From a virus, in the IMG/VR virus record IMGVR_UViG_3300011432_000003, positions 1 to 56,805 of that record: a stretch of 56,805 nucleotides of DNA. One strand, 5' to 3'. Each line of letters begins with the position of its first letter. The first letter of the stretch is position 1. Under the pieces are notes generated by a model. The model saw only the letters and a list, made by a program, of their open reading frames with translations, searched no databases and had not been told where the DNA came from. Position numbers and translations under genes: made by a program. This document shows, one piece after another, positions 22,650 to 30,848 of this stretch.

Positions 22650-22927
22650 TCCCGCCGGAGCTCGCGCATCTCAACCCGGCGAACGTCCGGGAATTCCTGC
22701 CGCTCGTCGAGCAGTACAAGCGCCGCGGATACACGGCCGCTGCCTGCGCGAATGCGATCGTCAGGCCTTGGTCGCAGCAGGCGACGCGAGACGCGAAGGC
22801 CGGGCTCCGGCCGGCAATCCTCATCGAGCAGGATCTCGCGAAGGCCTGCGCGATGCTCGGCGACATTATTCACACGGTGTACCGGACACGTGTCCTCTTT
22901 ACCAATCACGGGAGCGTACTCTCATGA
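22646..22927 (+). CDS. Hypothetical early protein
   Basis: 93 residues, helical, with LNPANVREFLPLVEQYKRRG at the start. No motif recognised. ATGA overlaps with both neighbours. Confidence 0.55.
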   Translation: MIPPELAHLNPANVREFLPLVEQYKRRGYTAAACANAIVRPWSQQATRDAKAGLRPAILIEQDLAKACAMLGDIIHTVYRTRVLFTNHGSVLS

Positions 22928-23151
22928 CTTTGCTAACCTCACCGCAGCTCGGGCCGATCCTCTTCGTGATCCTCGTCTTCGTCGGGATCGGCGTCTTCAC
23001 CCTCGCACGTTCGCTCATCCTCGCCGGCGCCTGCGTTTACGAATATCGCCAGCACAAGCGCCGCGGCGGCCGGCTCACGTTCCGCGGCTTCCTCGAGGCC
23101 TTCGGCGTGCGGAACATGCTCGAGCGGCACGAGTGGATCCGGCCGCAATGA
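22924..23151 (+). CDS. Small membrane protein
   Basis: 75 residues; residues 8-40 contain one long or two short hydrophobic helices (LGPILFVILVFVGIGVFTLA), and the rest is basic. Coupled to the next membrane protein. Function unknown. Confidence 0.5.
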   Translation: MTLLTSPQLGPILFVILVFVGIGVFTLARSLILAGACVYEYRQHKRRGGRLTFRGFLEAFGVRNMLERHEWIRPQ

Positions 23152-23648
23152 TCGACGCCGTGAGTATGTCGGCGATCGTCTTCGTCGTGCTCGTCGGCCT
23201 CTCCGCGATCGGCGCGCTCACGGTCACGCATCGGCTCCGCGATTGGGTCGAGGCACGCCTCGATCCCGATCGCCTGCACTGCGGGTATCACGAGGCACTC
23301 GAGCGGATTCGTGAGGCGATCGGGCTCCCGCCGCGGATCGCGCACTCGACGATCGCCGACGAGGCGATCCGGATCATCCGGGAGCCGATCCTCTCGCTCG
23401 CGGCGGATCCGTACAAGGCCGAAGCCGTCGACGTGCTCGAGATCTCGTATGACGTTCGGGCATTGTGGGGCCGGTGCGATGTGTGCGGCGCCGGGCACGG
23501 TATGCAGTGTCGGAACGTGATCGACGCCGGCCTTTTCCGGGAAGGTGATCGAGGCGTTTCGGCGGCCGCGCATTTTGGCCGGCTCGCGAAGGCGCCGCTC
23601 TCGGTCCGTCTCGAGTGGTCACGTGCGAGGCTCGCCGGCAAGGCATAG
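23148..23648 (+). CDS. N-terminally anchored protein with a cysteine cluster
   Basis: 166 residues. Membrane helix at residues 5-24 ([20 protein letters not shown]), a helical middle, and a [12 protein letters not shown] cluster near residues 110-121 that could bind zinc. Its TAG stop (23646-23648) forms part of a TAGATT -10-like element before the cold-shock gene. No family recognised. Confidence 0.55.
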   Translation: MIDAVSMSAIVFVVLVGLSAIGALTVTHRLRDWVEARLDPDRLHCGYHEALERIREAIGLPPRIAHSTIADEAIRIIREPILSLAADPYKAEAVDVLEISYDVRALWGRCDVCGAGHGMQCRNVIDAGLFREGDRGVSAAAHFGRLAKAPLSVRLEWSRARLAGKA

Positions 23649-23651
23649 ATT
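23623..23651 (+). promoter_or_regulatory. Possible promoter of the cold-shock gene (degenerate cassette)
   Basis: TAGATT at 23646-23651 with GTGCGA 17 bp upstream resembles the cassette promoters, and a CAAGG right arm (23639-23643) is kept, but the left arm is lost. The leader before 23707 has ACACACAC and CTCGAGG, reminiscent of the shared leader. It may be a cassette that has lost its operator. Confidence 0.35.
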
Positions 23652-23706
23652 CCGCGGCGAGGCCGGAAGCCGGCCGACACACACACTTGCTCGAGGATCG
23701 TCCGCA

Positions 23707-23916
23707 ATGGCTCGCGAGTCTGGCATCGTGAAGTGGTTCAACGATCAAAAAGGGTTCGGCTTTATCACGCGCGACAATGGCGGGAAGGACGTTTTCGTAC
23801 ATCAGACGGCGATCAAAGCCGACGGATTCCGCACCCTCTCGGAAGGCGAGCGCGTGACGTTCGACGTCGAGAACGCGGAGAAGGGACCGGCGGCGAAAGA
23901 CGTCGAGAAGTCATAA
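23707..23916 (+). CDS. csp: Cold-shock-domain protein
   Basis: 69 residues, a full CspA-type protein: [20 protein letters not shown] with RNP1 (KGFGFIT) and RNP2 (DVFVHQTAI), then the usual [19 protein letters not shown]. Cold-shock proteins bind single-stranded RNA or DNA and melt mRNA structure. Phage copies may favour translation of phage transcripts or aid antitermination. It is followed by a strong hairpin and so forms a one-gene unit. It looks bacterial in origin. Confidence 0.95.
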   Translation: MARESGIVKWFNDQKGFGFITRDNGGKDVFVHQTAIKADGFRTLSEGERVTFDVENAEKGPAAKDVEKS

Positions 23917-23928
23917 ATCGATCGATCC

Positions 23929-23948
23929 CGCCGGCCGGGGGGCCGGCG
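23929..23948 (+). terminator. Hairpin after the cold-shock gene
   Basis: CGCCGGCC (23929-23936), GGGG loop, GGCCGGCG (23941-23948): a perfect 8-bp GC stem 12 bases after the stop. The T-run is missing, so termination may be weak or may only stabilise the mRNA end. Confidence 0.55.
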
Positions 23949-23983
23949 TGGGTCGTCGCTCTCACTCTCACGGACCTATCACG

Positions 23984-24418
23984 ATGACGGCAGCCGGGAC
24001 GCTTTCGATCTCACTCAATCGTCGCGAGGGCGAATGCATCGCGTGCGGCGCCGCCGTTACGGATCCGCGGCAAGGGCTGCCGATGCGCGACGGCGAGATC
24101 GTCGATCTCGAGGATAACGGCGAGTGGGGCGGCTTCCATGCGTGCCGCGATTGTTATAACGCATACATCGTCGCCGGTCCGGCCGGCGTCCGGATTCGCC
24201 TGCAGGCGATCGCCGGTGCCGCGGATCGGTTCGAGGTCGTCGGGCCTGACGGTCAAGTTGAGTGGGACAGTGAGGCCGCATATCGCAACTCGCCAGAGAT
24301 GAGCAGCGCGGAGCGGGCGGCCGTCGCCGTGAAGATCGCGACCGTCGGCGTCGGCGGCATTGGCCGAGACGTCCGCCGCTCGATTGTGATCCGGTCCTCG
24401 CTCCATCTCTCCCGATGA
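23984..24418 (+). CDS. Hypothetical early protein with two CxxC pairs
   Basis: 144 residues. CIACGAAV (about 18-25) and CRDCYNAY (about 54-61) likely share a zinc ion; the rest is beta-rich. The start is preceded by CTCTCACTCTCACGGA and CACG, a decayed form of the shared leader, without a recognisable palindrome. Confidence 0.6.
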   Translation: MTAAGTLSISLNRREGECIACGAAVTDPRQGLPMRDGEIVDLEDNGEWGGFHACRDCYNAYIVAGPAGVRIRLQAIAGAADRFEVVGPDGQVEWDSEAAYRNSPEMSSAERAAVAVKIATVGVGGIGRDVRRSIVIRSSLHLSR

Positions 24419-24540
24419 TCTCGATCGATCGCGCCACATACGCACAGACGCTCACCTTCGCCGTCCGCCGGCTTCGCAAGGCCGCGCGCTATTTCGTGCG
24501 CTGCGTCGGGCGCGCCTTCCTCGCCGGCGCGCGCTCGTGA
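24415..24540 (+). CDS. Very small basic protein
   Basis: 41 residues (MISIDRATYAQTLTFAVRRL and a basic helical rest). Bounded by an ATGA overlap at its start and a GTGA overlap at its end, the same pattern as its neighbours, which is the main support that it is translated. It could simply couple translation of the next gene. Confidence 0.45.
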   Translation: MISIDRATYAQTLTFAVRRLRKAARYFVRCVGRAFLAGARS

Positions 24541-25022
24541 GGATCCTCACCCTCTGGCAGCCGTGGGCGACGCTCGTCGCGCTCGACGAGAAAGCGATCG
24601 AGACGCGCGGATGGGGCACGAGCTATCGGGGGCCGCTCGCGATCCATGCCGCGCAGAAATTCGACGCCGTTAGTCGCGAGTGGTGCACGCGGGATCCGTT
24701 CCGCTTCGTCCTGCGCACGCACGGGATCCTCGAGCCGGAGCAGCTCCCGCTCGGCGCGATCGTCTGCGTGACGAAGCTCGTCGACTGCATCCCGACGGAC
24801 GGCCTCGAGGCGCTCGGGCGGATCCTCGCCGGCGGCCGCTTCGAAAAGAATTTCGGCGACTACCGGCCCGGCCGGCGCGCGTGGATCCTGCAGCGGCCGC
24901 CGATCCGTCTCGAGCCGCCGATCCCGTTCAAAAACGGGCAAGGCCTGCGCGCGATGCCGGGCGCACTCGCCGGCGAGCTCGCGCAGCGTCTCATCGCCTC
25001 GAGTGGCGCGCCGCACGCATGA
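24537..25022 (+). CDS. ASCH-domain protein
   Basis: 161 residues from a GTG at 24537. The N-terminal ILTLWQPWATLVALDEKAIE, TRGWGTSYRGPLAIHAA and the later LPLGAIVCVTKLVDC are typical of ASCH domains, a PUA-related fold that binds RNA or modified nucleotides. A segment near residues 100-125 (GRFEKNFGDYRPGRRAWILQ) completes the fold. Phage ASCH proteins are common in early regions; the ligand is unknown. In this genome it coexists with a Mom-like DNA modifier, so a role in handling modified bases is possible. Confidence 0.75.
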   Translation: MRILTLWQPWATLVALDEKAIETRGWGTSYRGPLAIHAAQKFDAVSREWCTRDPFRFVLRTHGILEPEQLPLGAIVCVTKLVDCIPTDGLEALGRILAGGRFEKNFGDYRPGRRAWILQRPPIRLEPPIPFKNGQGLRAMPGALAGELAQRLIASSGAPHA

Positions 25023-25080
25023 CGTTTATACTCGCACTCCCGCCTCATCATGTACGCCGAGACACTCAAGGGGTATCTCG

Positions 25081-25665
25081 ATGATCGTCGACTTCATCGT
25101 GCCGGACTTCCCGCTCGTGCAGTCCGCGCACAAGCTCATTAAGAAAGCGCTCGAGCGAGCCGCAAGCGCCGTCCGTCAGATCGGCCACAACGACGACGCG
25201 ATCGCGACGGATCTCCATCATCTCGAGGCCTTCGAAGCGCGGTACAATCGCGCACGCGTGAAGGCGAACGGCGAGGACAACGGGCAGACGTCGCAGGGAT
25301 TCGCGTCCGCGGTCGACGTGCCGGCCGTCGAGGCCGCGGTGATCCGGACCGGGATCTTACTTCTCCTGCAGCGGCACACGGGCACCGCGGATAAGCTGCA
25401 GTCCGAGATCGATCTCGAGGACAAAGAGCTCGGCGCGCGGCTCGGCGATATGCGTAATCTCGGCCTGCGGCTCGGCGGGCAGGGCGACTTATTCGCCGCC
25501 GCGGCGACGGCCGAGAAGCGGGCGCTCGTCGAAGGTATGGGGCTCTCGGCGTCGGCCGTCGGCGTCGAGAAGGTTCGGAAGCCGCGAGTCATGCACAAGC
25601 GGTCGACGGAGAAGGGGACACCTAGCGAGCCGGCCGGACGCCGAAAGGGGAAGCGGGGCCGATAG
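25081..25665 (+). CDS. Hypothetical early protein with basic tail
   Basis: 194 residues from the ATG at 25081, preceded by 58 non-coding bases containing TATACT (25026-25031), a good -10-like hexamer without a clear -35. Mainly helical (VQSAHKLIKKALERAASAVR), with a strongly basic C-terminus (GTPSEPAGRRKGKRGR) suggesting DNA or RNA binding. No family recognised. It precedes a RecU-like nuclease by one base. Confidence 0.55.
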   Translation: MIVDFIVPDFPLVQSAHKLIKKALERAASAVRQIGHNDDAIATDLHHLEAFEARYNRARVKANGEDNGQTSQGFASAVDVPAVEAAVIRTGILLLLQRHTGTADKLQSEIDLEDKELGARLGDMRNLGLRLGGQGDLFAAAATAEKRALVEGMGLSASAVGVEKVRKPRVMHKRSTEKGTPSEPAGRRKGKRGR

Positions 25666-25666
25666 G

Positions 25667-26380
25667 ATGCAGCGCGCGCTCCGCATGCGGAAAAGCGATT
25701 TCGAGCGCGCCGTCGCGCTCTCGCGGAATGGGGATACGGCCGGCGCGCTCGAGGCGATGGCGCCGAAGCGGAAACGGGCCGCCGCGGCCGCCGGCGCCGA
25801 GCGGAAGGGACAACGGGCGGACCAAGCGGGAAAGGCCTTTCAGAAGGCAATCCGCGAGACGCTCGAGCTCGAGGCGAAGGCCGGCCGCTGCGTCTTCATC
25901 GAAGGGAATCCGCGCGTCGGCGGCGCGCCGGGCGGCATGTTCCCGATCGAGGCGACGCGCGTCGACTTTCAGGTACTCGCCGGCGGGATCTCGATCGCGT
26001 TTGACTGTAAGGCCGTGTCCGGGATGGCCGAGTTTTCCGTCCGGAATTACGTCGGGACGCCGAAGGCGATCGAGAAGCTCGAGCGGCAGATCCGGTACTT
26101 ACTCGACTTCCGGAAGCAGGGGGGAATCGCCTTCCTCTTGCTGCAGGAAGAGAAGCACGCGCGCGCGTGGCTCTGCTTTCAGCTCAAGACGTTACTCGAC
26201 GGCGGCAGCGTCCCGATCCGGACGCTCGAGCGGGAGCGCGGCGGCATCCCGGCCCGTGTCGTCGATCATCTCCCGGTCATCGTCGAGTCACCGCGACTCG
26301 TCGGGCCGAGCTGGCCGATCCTCGACGCCGCACGTACGCACGGGACAAAGACGATCCCGCTCGCCGGCGAGCCGTCATGA
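25667..26380 (+). CDS. RecU-like Holliday-junction resolvase family nuclease
   Basis: 237 residues from the ATG at 25667. Residues about 55-165 follow the RecU/restriction-type nuclease pattern: a helix GKAFQKAIRETLELEAKAG, then RVDFQVLAGGISIAFDCKAV, where Asp100, Asp113 and Lys115 would form the D...(D/E)xK metal site, and IRYLLDFRKQGGIAFLLLQ. The basic N-terminal 50 residues probably contact DNA. Such enzymes resolve branched DNA before packaging. It fits with the annealing protein and HerA-like ATPase of this phage. Confidence 0.65.
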   Translation: MQRALRMRKSDFERAVALSRNGDTAGALEAMAPKRKRAAAAAGAERKGQRADQAGKAFQKAIRETLELEAKAGRCVFIEGNPRVGGAPGGMFPIEATRVDFQVLAGGISIAFDCKAVSGMAEFSVRNYVGTPKAIEKLERQIRYLLDFRKQGGIAFLLLQEEKHARAWLCFQLKTLLDGGSVPIRTLERERGGIPARVVDHLPVIVESPRLVGPSWPILDAARTHGTKTIPLAGEPS

Positions 26381-27324
26381 AGTCCGCGCTCGTCATCCTC
26401 GCGTCCGGGATCGGGAATGTCATCCGATGGACGCCGATCGTCCCGATCCTCGTCGAGCGCGGATACATCGTCGACGTGTGGATCGTGGCGCCGGATTATC
26501 CCGAAGTGGCCTCGCTGCTCGAGCCGTCGCCGATGATCCGGCGCGTCATGATCTCGGGACTCCTGACGAAAGCGGAAGCGCCGCCGGACGCGTACGATCT
26601 GGCGATCGTCACGCGATGGGTTCCGCCGTTCATTCTCGAGCAGATCCTCGCCGTCGAGCGGCTCGAGGCGCCGGCCGAGTTTTGGCTGCAGCACGGGGAC
26701 CGGGGCGCCGTCGTGTGGACGGCGACGCAGCTCGGGTATATCAACCCGATTCCGAAGCCATTCGTTCACGCCTCGAGCCGGCGCTTCGGCCTCGAGCCGA
26801 GTACGATCGCGATCCATGCCGGCCGGAAGGCGGGATGGGATCAAAAGCAGTGGCACGGCTTCGGCGAGCTGCTCCGGTATTTCGAGCGCTTCGTCCTCAT
26901 CGGCGCCGGCGAAGATTGGACGGGGCACGAGCTCGGCGACTACGCGCGGCATCTCGCGCGCGGCCGCGACTACGTCGGGCAGCTCACGCTCCGGGATACG
27001 GCGGCGCTGCTCACCGAATGCGTCGGCGTCGTGACGATCGACTCGGGGATTTCGCATATCGCCGCAGCGCTCGGGATTGCGACGTTCCCGATCTACGGGA
27101 TCACGCGCGCGCGGCGCGAGGCGTTCGCCTTGCCGAACGTGTACCCGATCGAGAACCGGGCCGCCTGCGCGCCGAGCTGCGCGACGATCCGGTACAATGC
27201 GCGCACGTGTCCCGGCGGCCTCGCCTGCTTGTCGACGCTCACCGCGGAGACGGTCGCGGCGAAGGTCCGGAGCGTCCTCATGCTCGAGGCGCCGGCGGAC
27301 GCACCGGCGGCGGCTGCGGAATGA
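26377..27324 (+). CDS. Glycosyltransferase family 9-like (heptosyltransferase-type) protein
   Basis: 315 residues; ATG overlaps the upstream stop. GT-B layout: N-terminal Rossmann start ALVILASGIGNVIRWTPIVP and a C-terminal donor domain with IAIHAGRKAGWDQKQWHGFG, FVLIGAGEDW and VVTIDSGISHIAAALGIATF, the D-SG-HIA nucleotide-sugar signature of GT9 enzymes. The C-terminus ends in a cysteine-containing segment (CAPSCATIRYNARTCPGGLA) also seen in phage and bacterial relatives. GT9 enzymes transfer heptose in LPS synthesis. In a phage it could alter host surface sugar or glycosylate a phage product. Confidence 0.75.
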   Translation: MKSALVILASGIGNVIRWTPIVPILVERGYIVDVWIVAPDYPEVASLLEPSPMIRRVMISGLLTKAEAPPDAYDLAIVTRWVPPFILEQILAVERLEAPAEFWLQHGDRGAVVWTATQLGYINPIPKPFVHASSRRFGLEPSTIAIHAGRKAGWDQKQWHGFGELLRYFERFVLIGAGEDWTGHELGDYARHLARGRDYVGQLTLRDTAALLTECVGVVTIDSGISHIAAALGIATFPIYGITRARREAFALPNVYPIENRAACAPSCATIRYNARTCPGGLACLSTLTAETVAAKVRSVLMLEAPADAPAAAAE

Positions 27325-27575
27325 TACGCGTCACCGTGGAGCTCATTAGCGCGATCAGTCCGGACCGGAATCGGGTGCTCGGAATCGCGGAGATCGCGAA
27401 CGAATCCGGCGACGAGCTGCATGCAGACTATAGCGTTCGGTTATCGAAGTGGGCGCCGAAGACGGGGGAGACGTGGAAGCGCGGCGAGGTCCGCGGCTTC
27501 GATAAAGTGCATCGGGGCGCGTGGGATCTCTTGTATCTGGCGCTGCGGGCATGCGTCGGAGATCGGAACCGATGA
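27321..27575 (+). CDS. Small hypothetical protein between two glycosyltransferases
   Basis: 84 residues (MIRVTVELISAISPDRNRVL), beta-rich with a Lys/Arg-rich turn (WAPKTGETWKRGEVRGFDKV). Embedded between the two GT9-like genes with overlapping starts and stops, so it is probably co-expressed with them. No family recognised. Confidence 0.6.
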   Translation: MIRVTVELISAISPDRNRVLGIAEIANESGDELHADYSVRLSKWAPKTGETWKRGEVRGFDKVHRGAWDLLYLALRACVGDRNR

Positions 27576-29422
27576 CACGGCCGCTCACGATCGCCGTCCG
27601 GCTCACCGGCGGGATGGGGGACGTCCTACTCGCGTCGCCGTTCCTCGAGCAGATGCACGAGATCCTCGAGAGCTGCGAGATCACGGCGTACTATCACTCG
27701 CCGAAGGTCGCGGAGTTTGTCCTCGCCGGCGCGCGCTTCGTGCACGCGATCCGGGACGTCGCGGATCTCAATCGGGCCGCGCTGCAGCGCGCGGATGTGC
27801 TCGTGCATACGGGACACTTTCCGCGCTATGTGCCGCAGAACCGGCGCGCGCTCGCGCTGCTCGGCGGCTCGGCGTTTCGGTTCCTCGTCGAAAGGAATCA
27901 GGCGGCGATCGCCGAGATCGAGGGATTCGTCACGCATCATCCGCGGTTAGACGGCGTATGGGCGCGCATGCTGCAGGGGAACGGGCACGCGATGAATTAC
28001 CTCGACGGGATCGGCCAGCTCTCCGGCTTCCCGATCGACCGGCACACGCGGCCGTTCCTCACCTTGGATCCGGGACACCGCGGCCCGGTATCGATCGCGC
28101 TCGAGCGCCGGCCGTATATCACCGTGCACGACGGTTTCGATAACCGGCAGGCACCGGCGGCCGGGCGCGCGTCAAAATGCTGGCCGCTCGAGCACTGGCA
28201 GGCGCTCGTCGCACTCCTGCGCGCCGCGCATCCCGACTACTTCATCGTACAGCTCGGCGCCGGGAAGAGCCGGCCGATCGCCGGCGTCGACGCGTGCCTG
28301 ATTGACAAGACGACGCTCGCGGAAACGGCATGGATCCTGAAGGACGCCGCGCTGCACGTCGATACGGACTCCGGCCTCGCGCATCTCGCGTACGCGCTGC
28401 ATACGCCGGCCGTCGTGCTCTTCGGGCCGACGCCGGCGCGCTACTTCGGGCACGATCCGAATACAAACGTCGCCGTCGGGCCGTGCTCGGATTGCTGGTG
28501 GAGTACGCCGGATTGGCTCGCAAAGTGTCCGCGCGGCCTCGCGACGCCGGCGTGCATGCAGGCGATCACGCCGGCACTCATCGAGGCCAAGGCGCGCGAC
28601 GTCCTCGCGCAGCGGGCACGCCAGACGCCAAAGTTCCGGGCCGGCGTGCTCCGATGTTACGACGGCATGAACGACGAGGCGCGCGCGATCGCCGACGTGA
28701 TCGCGATCACGTCCGGGCTCGAGCCGGGACCGATCACCGGGCATCTTGTCGACGGCGCGACGGGCGTCTATGTGCACGCGTCGAAGCAATGGGAATACGC
28801 GTACGCCGTGCGGTCGATCGTGGAGTACGCCGGAATCCGGAAGGCACCGGACGGCCTCGAGATTGCGCAATGCGCCGGCCTGAAGATCGCAGACGTCGGC
28901 GGCGGCCGCGGCGCGCTCGCGGCCTTCCTCGCCGCCGCCGGGGCGACGGTCGAGCAATTCGACCGGGATTACCAATGGGGCCGCAACGGGCACACGGAGC
29001 CGGCGTATCAGCGATGGAGCCGCTCCAAGGGATACCGGGCGCGCTTCGGCTCGATCTATAACCTGCCGGCGGCGTCGGAGTCATTCGACGTCGTCCTTTG
29101 CATCTCGGTCCTCGAGCACCTTCCCGACAAGCGCGCGGCGCTCCGCGAGCTCGTGCGCCTGCTCCGGCCCGGCGGGATCTGCGTCCTCACCTTCGATCTC
29201 GCGCTCGAGCCGGAGCGCTTCCGGGATGCCTTGCGCGTCGACGTCGCGGATCCGGACCGGCTCGCGGAATGGCTCGCCGCGATCGGGATCGAGTACGAGC
29301 TGCTCCCGAATGCACTTCCCGCGATCGTCGAGCTGAGTCAATCGCGGATCCAATTCGACGGCGTCGCCGGGATCCCGGACGGGATGACGGTCGCCGGCCT
29401 CACGATCACGCGCGTGCGATGA
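27572..29422 (+). CDS. GT9-like glycosyltransferase fused to a SAM-dependent methyltransferase
   Basis: 616 residues. The N-terminal half is GT-B/GT9-like: RLTGGMGDVLLASPFLEQMH (residues about 10-29), WPLEHWQALVALLRAAHPDY and AALHVDTDSGLAHLAYALHT with PAVVLFGPTPARYF. Residues about 435-616 form a class I methyltransferase: IADVGGGRGALAAFLAAAG (SAM-binding loop), YNLPAASESFDVVLCISVLE, HLPDKRAALRELVRLLRPGG. Fusion of transfer and methylation suggests that a sugar is added and then capped by methylation. Substrate unknown: phage DNA, virion protein or cell-surface glycan are all possible. Confidence 0.8.
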   Translation: MTRPLTIAVRLTGGMGDVLLASPFLEQMHEILESCEITAYYHSPKVAEFVLAGARFVHAIRDVADLNRAALQRADVLVHTGHFPRYVPQNRRALALLGGSAFRFLVERNQAAIAEIEGFVTHHPRLDGVWARMLQGNGHAMNYLDGIGQLSGFPIDRHTRPFLTLDPGHRGPVSIALERRPYITVHDGFDNRQAPAAGRASKCWPLEHWQALVALLRAAHPDYFIVQLGAGKSRPIAGVDACLIDKTTLAETAWILKDAALHVDTDSGLAHLAYALHTPAVVLFGPTPARYFGHDPNTNVAVGPCSDCWWSTPDWLAKCPRGLATPACMQAITPALIEAKARDVLAQRARQTPKFRAGVLRCYDGMNDEARAIADVIAITSGLEPGPITGHLVDGATGVYVHASKQWEYAYAVRSIVEYAGIRKAPDGLEIAQCAGLKIADVGGGRGALAAFLAAAGATVEQFDRDYQWGRNGHTEPAYQRWSRSKGYRARFGSIYNLPAASESFDVVLCISVLEHLPDKRAALRELVRLLRPGGICVLTFDLALEPERFRDALRVDVADPDRLAEWLAAIGIEYELLPNALPAIVELSQSRIQFDGVAGIPDGMTVAGLTITRVR

Positions 29423-29640
29423 GTGTCGCGGAACGTCGCGGCGATCTGCCGCAAGTCGCCGAAGCCGCCTTTCGGAAATTCGTCGAGCGCGTCGGCTCGC
29501 TCGAGAAGGCGGCCCGGATCTTATACGCCGAGAATTACCACTTCCGCCGGCGGCTCAAGCTGCACGACGAGCCGCTAAAGCAGCGCGCCGAGCCGATGGA
29601 TCTCGATCCCGCCTCACCCTATCGCAACCCGCGGCGATGA
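29419..29640 (+). CDS. Small protein resembling the N-terminal helix of the scaffold
   Basis: 73 residues. FRKFVERVGSLEKAARILYA followed by ENYHFRRRLK closely parallels the scaffold candidate at 41130 (FQTLVTRAGNAEAAARSLFD, ENYRLRRRVR). Both keep a coiled-coil start with ENY and RRR. The similarity suggests a duplicated oligomerisation helix. Whether it interacts with the scaffold is unknown. Confidence 0.6.
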   Translation: MSVAERRGDLPQVAEAAFRKFVERVGSLEKAARILYAENYHFRRRLKLHDEPLKQRAEPMDLDPASPYRNPRR

Positions 29641-29903
29641 GCGCGCTCCCGGTGTCGAAGCCATTCCGCGAGGCCTTTTGCATCCGGTGCCTCTGCACGG
29701 AGTCGAAGGCGTGCGCCGGCGGCTGCTCATGGTCCTACTTCAACGATCGGCACCGGATCGGGATCTGCTCGAGCTGCACGACGCGCGGCGATAGCACGGT
29801 CGAGGCGAAGCGCCGGGAGACACGGGAGAAGATGAAGAGCGAAGTCGATCGATTCATTAAGAGCGCGCGCGACACCTTCGCGACGCCGGATCCGCCGCGA
29901 TGA
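29637..29903 (+). CDS. Small zinc-binding protein
   Basis: 88 residues. CIRCLCTESKACAGGCSWSY and CSSCTTRG give a Cys-rich knuckle within residues 15-48, then a charged helix. The CxxCxCTExxACxGGCxW arrangement is common in small phage zinc proteins. ATGA-coupled to its neighbours. Confidence 0.6.
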   Translation: MSALPVSKPFREAFCIRCLCTESKACAGGCSWSYFNDRHRIGICSSCTTRGDSTVEAKRRETREKMKSEVDRFIKSARDTFATPDPPR

Positions 29904-30217
29904 ACGCGATCGTAGTCGTGAGCGTCGCCGCGGCGCTCTTCGTCGGGCTCGGGATCATGGTCGCAGCGGCGTACGAGTATTCCCTCGTCCGGTATCGCGT
30001 CGAGCTCGAGGGCGCCGGCGTGCGGCTGCCGGCCGGGCGCCGGCGGCTCTGGCAATTCCTGCAGCGCGTCATCCTCTGGCCTTATGTCGTGTGGTCGACA
30101 CTGGCGACGATTCGTGACGCCGGCGATCGATCGCGGCAGGTACGGCGCGCGCAGGATCGAAGCGCGACGCGGCACGTTGAGAAGCCGCAGCGGCCGTACA
30201 AGCGGGGCAAGCGATGA
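29900..30217 (+). CDS. Small membrane protein with basic C-terminus
   Basis: 105 residues; hydrophobic residues 3-25 (AIVVVSVAAALFVGLGIMVA), then a basic cytoplasmic-type tail rich in Arg and Lys. Function unknown; coupled by overlapping starts to both neighbours. Confidence 0.55.
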   Translation: MNAIVVVSVAAALFVGLGIMVAAAYEYSLVRYRVELEGAGVRLPAGRRRLWQFLQRVILWPYVVWSTLATIRDAGDRSRQVRRAQDRSATRHVEKPQRPYKRGKR

Positions 30218-30666
30218 AGCGGCCGCGCAAACTCCGGAAGGCGCCGCCGGCCCGGAAGGTCGATCGAGCCGCGGTGAAGTGGATCCAAGCGGACGACGGC
30301 GAAGGGCGCGAGCCGCTCGGCGACGATATGCTCGATCGCCGTCCGCTCCCGACGGTCGTCGAATTCTCCGCACGGGCCGGGCGATGGGAGTTACGCGTAC
30401 AGCGCTCCGGCGAGGATCCCGACGGGCCGTATCACGGGGAGCTATGGGACAACACCGACGCCGGGAATTGCCGCGCGCGCTTCCAATGCGATGACGTCGG
30501 CGACGCGATGAAGCGCCTCGAGGATCTCGTGCACACGTGGTCGACGTGCGTCGGCTGCGGGAAGCCGATCGGCGCGACGGAGCCGCTCGAGCTTGTGCGC
30601 GGCGCCGCTTGTCACGCCGGCTCGCACGCGATCGCCGTCCGTGAAATGATGGGAGCGAATCGATGA
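30214..30666 (+). CDS. Hypothetical early protein with CxxC
   Basis: 150 residues: basic N-terminus (KRPRKLRKAPPARKVDR), beta-rich middle (WELRVQRSGEDPDGPYHGEL) and a CVGCGKPIG pair near residue 110 with a later Cys-His (ACHAGSHAIAV), likely one zinc site. No family recognised. Confidence 0.6.
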   Translation: MKRPRKLRKAPPARKVDRAAVKWIQADDGEGREPLGDDMLDRRPLPTVVEFSARAGRWELRVQRSGEDPDGPYHGELWDNTDAGNCRARFQCDDVGDAMKRLEDLVHTWSTCVGCGKPIGATEPLELVRGAACHAGSHAIAVREMMGANR

Positions 30667-30848
30667 GTCGACGACGAGGTTATTACGATCCGGGCCGCAG
30701 TCCGTACCCGCGGAAGGCGGAGAGCACACGGCCGGCGGCGCCGCCGAAGGACCGGCCGCTCACACGGCAGCAACGGCGGAAGCTCGAGCGCGACGCCGCA
30801 AAGGGAGACGTCGCCGCGGCGCGTCGGCTCGGGATCGTGAAAGAATGA
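30663..30848 (+). CDS. Very small basic protein
   Basis: 61 residues, rich in Arg, Pro and Lys, ending in a helix (RQQRRKLERDAAKGDVAAAR). Fused by ATGA junctions to both neighbours. No function assigned. Confidence 0.5.
   Translation: MSRRRGYYDPGRSPYPRKAESTRPAAPPKDRPLTRQQRRKLERDAAKGDVAAARRLGIVKE

Noticed and set aside
25728-27575. A 615-residue + frame over the RecU-like and GT9-like genes
   Set aside because: Low-complexity Arg/Ser composition for most of its length; only its last 84 codons (27321-27575) match the spacing and coupling of a real gene.
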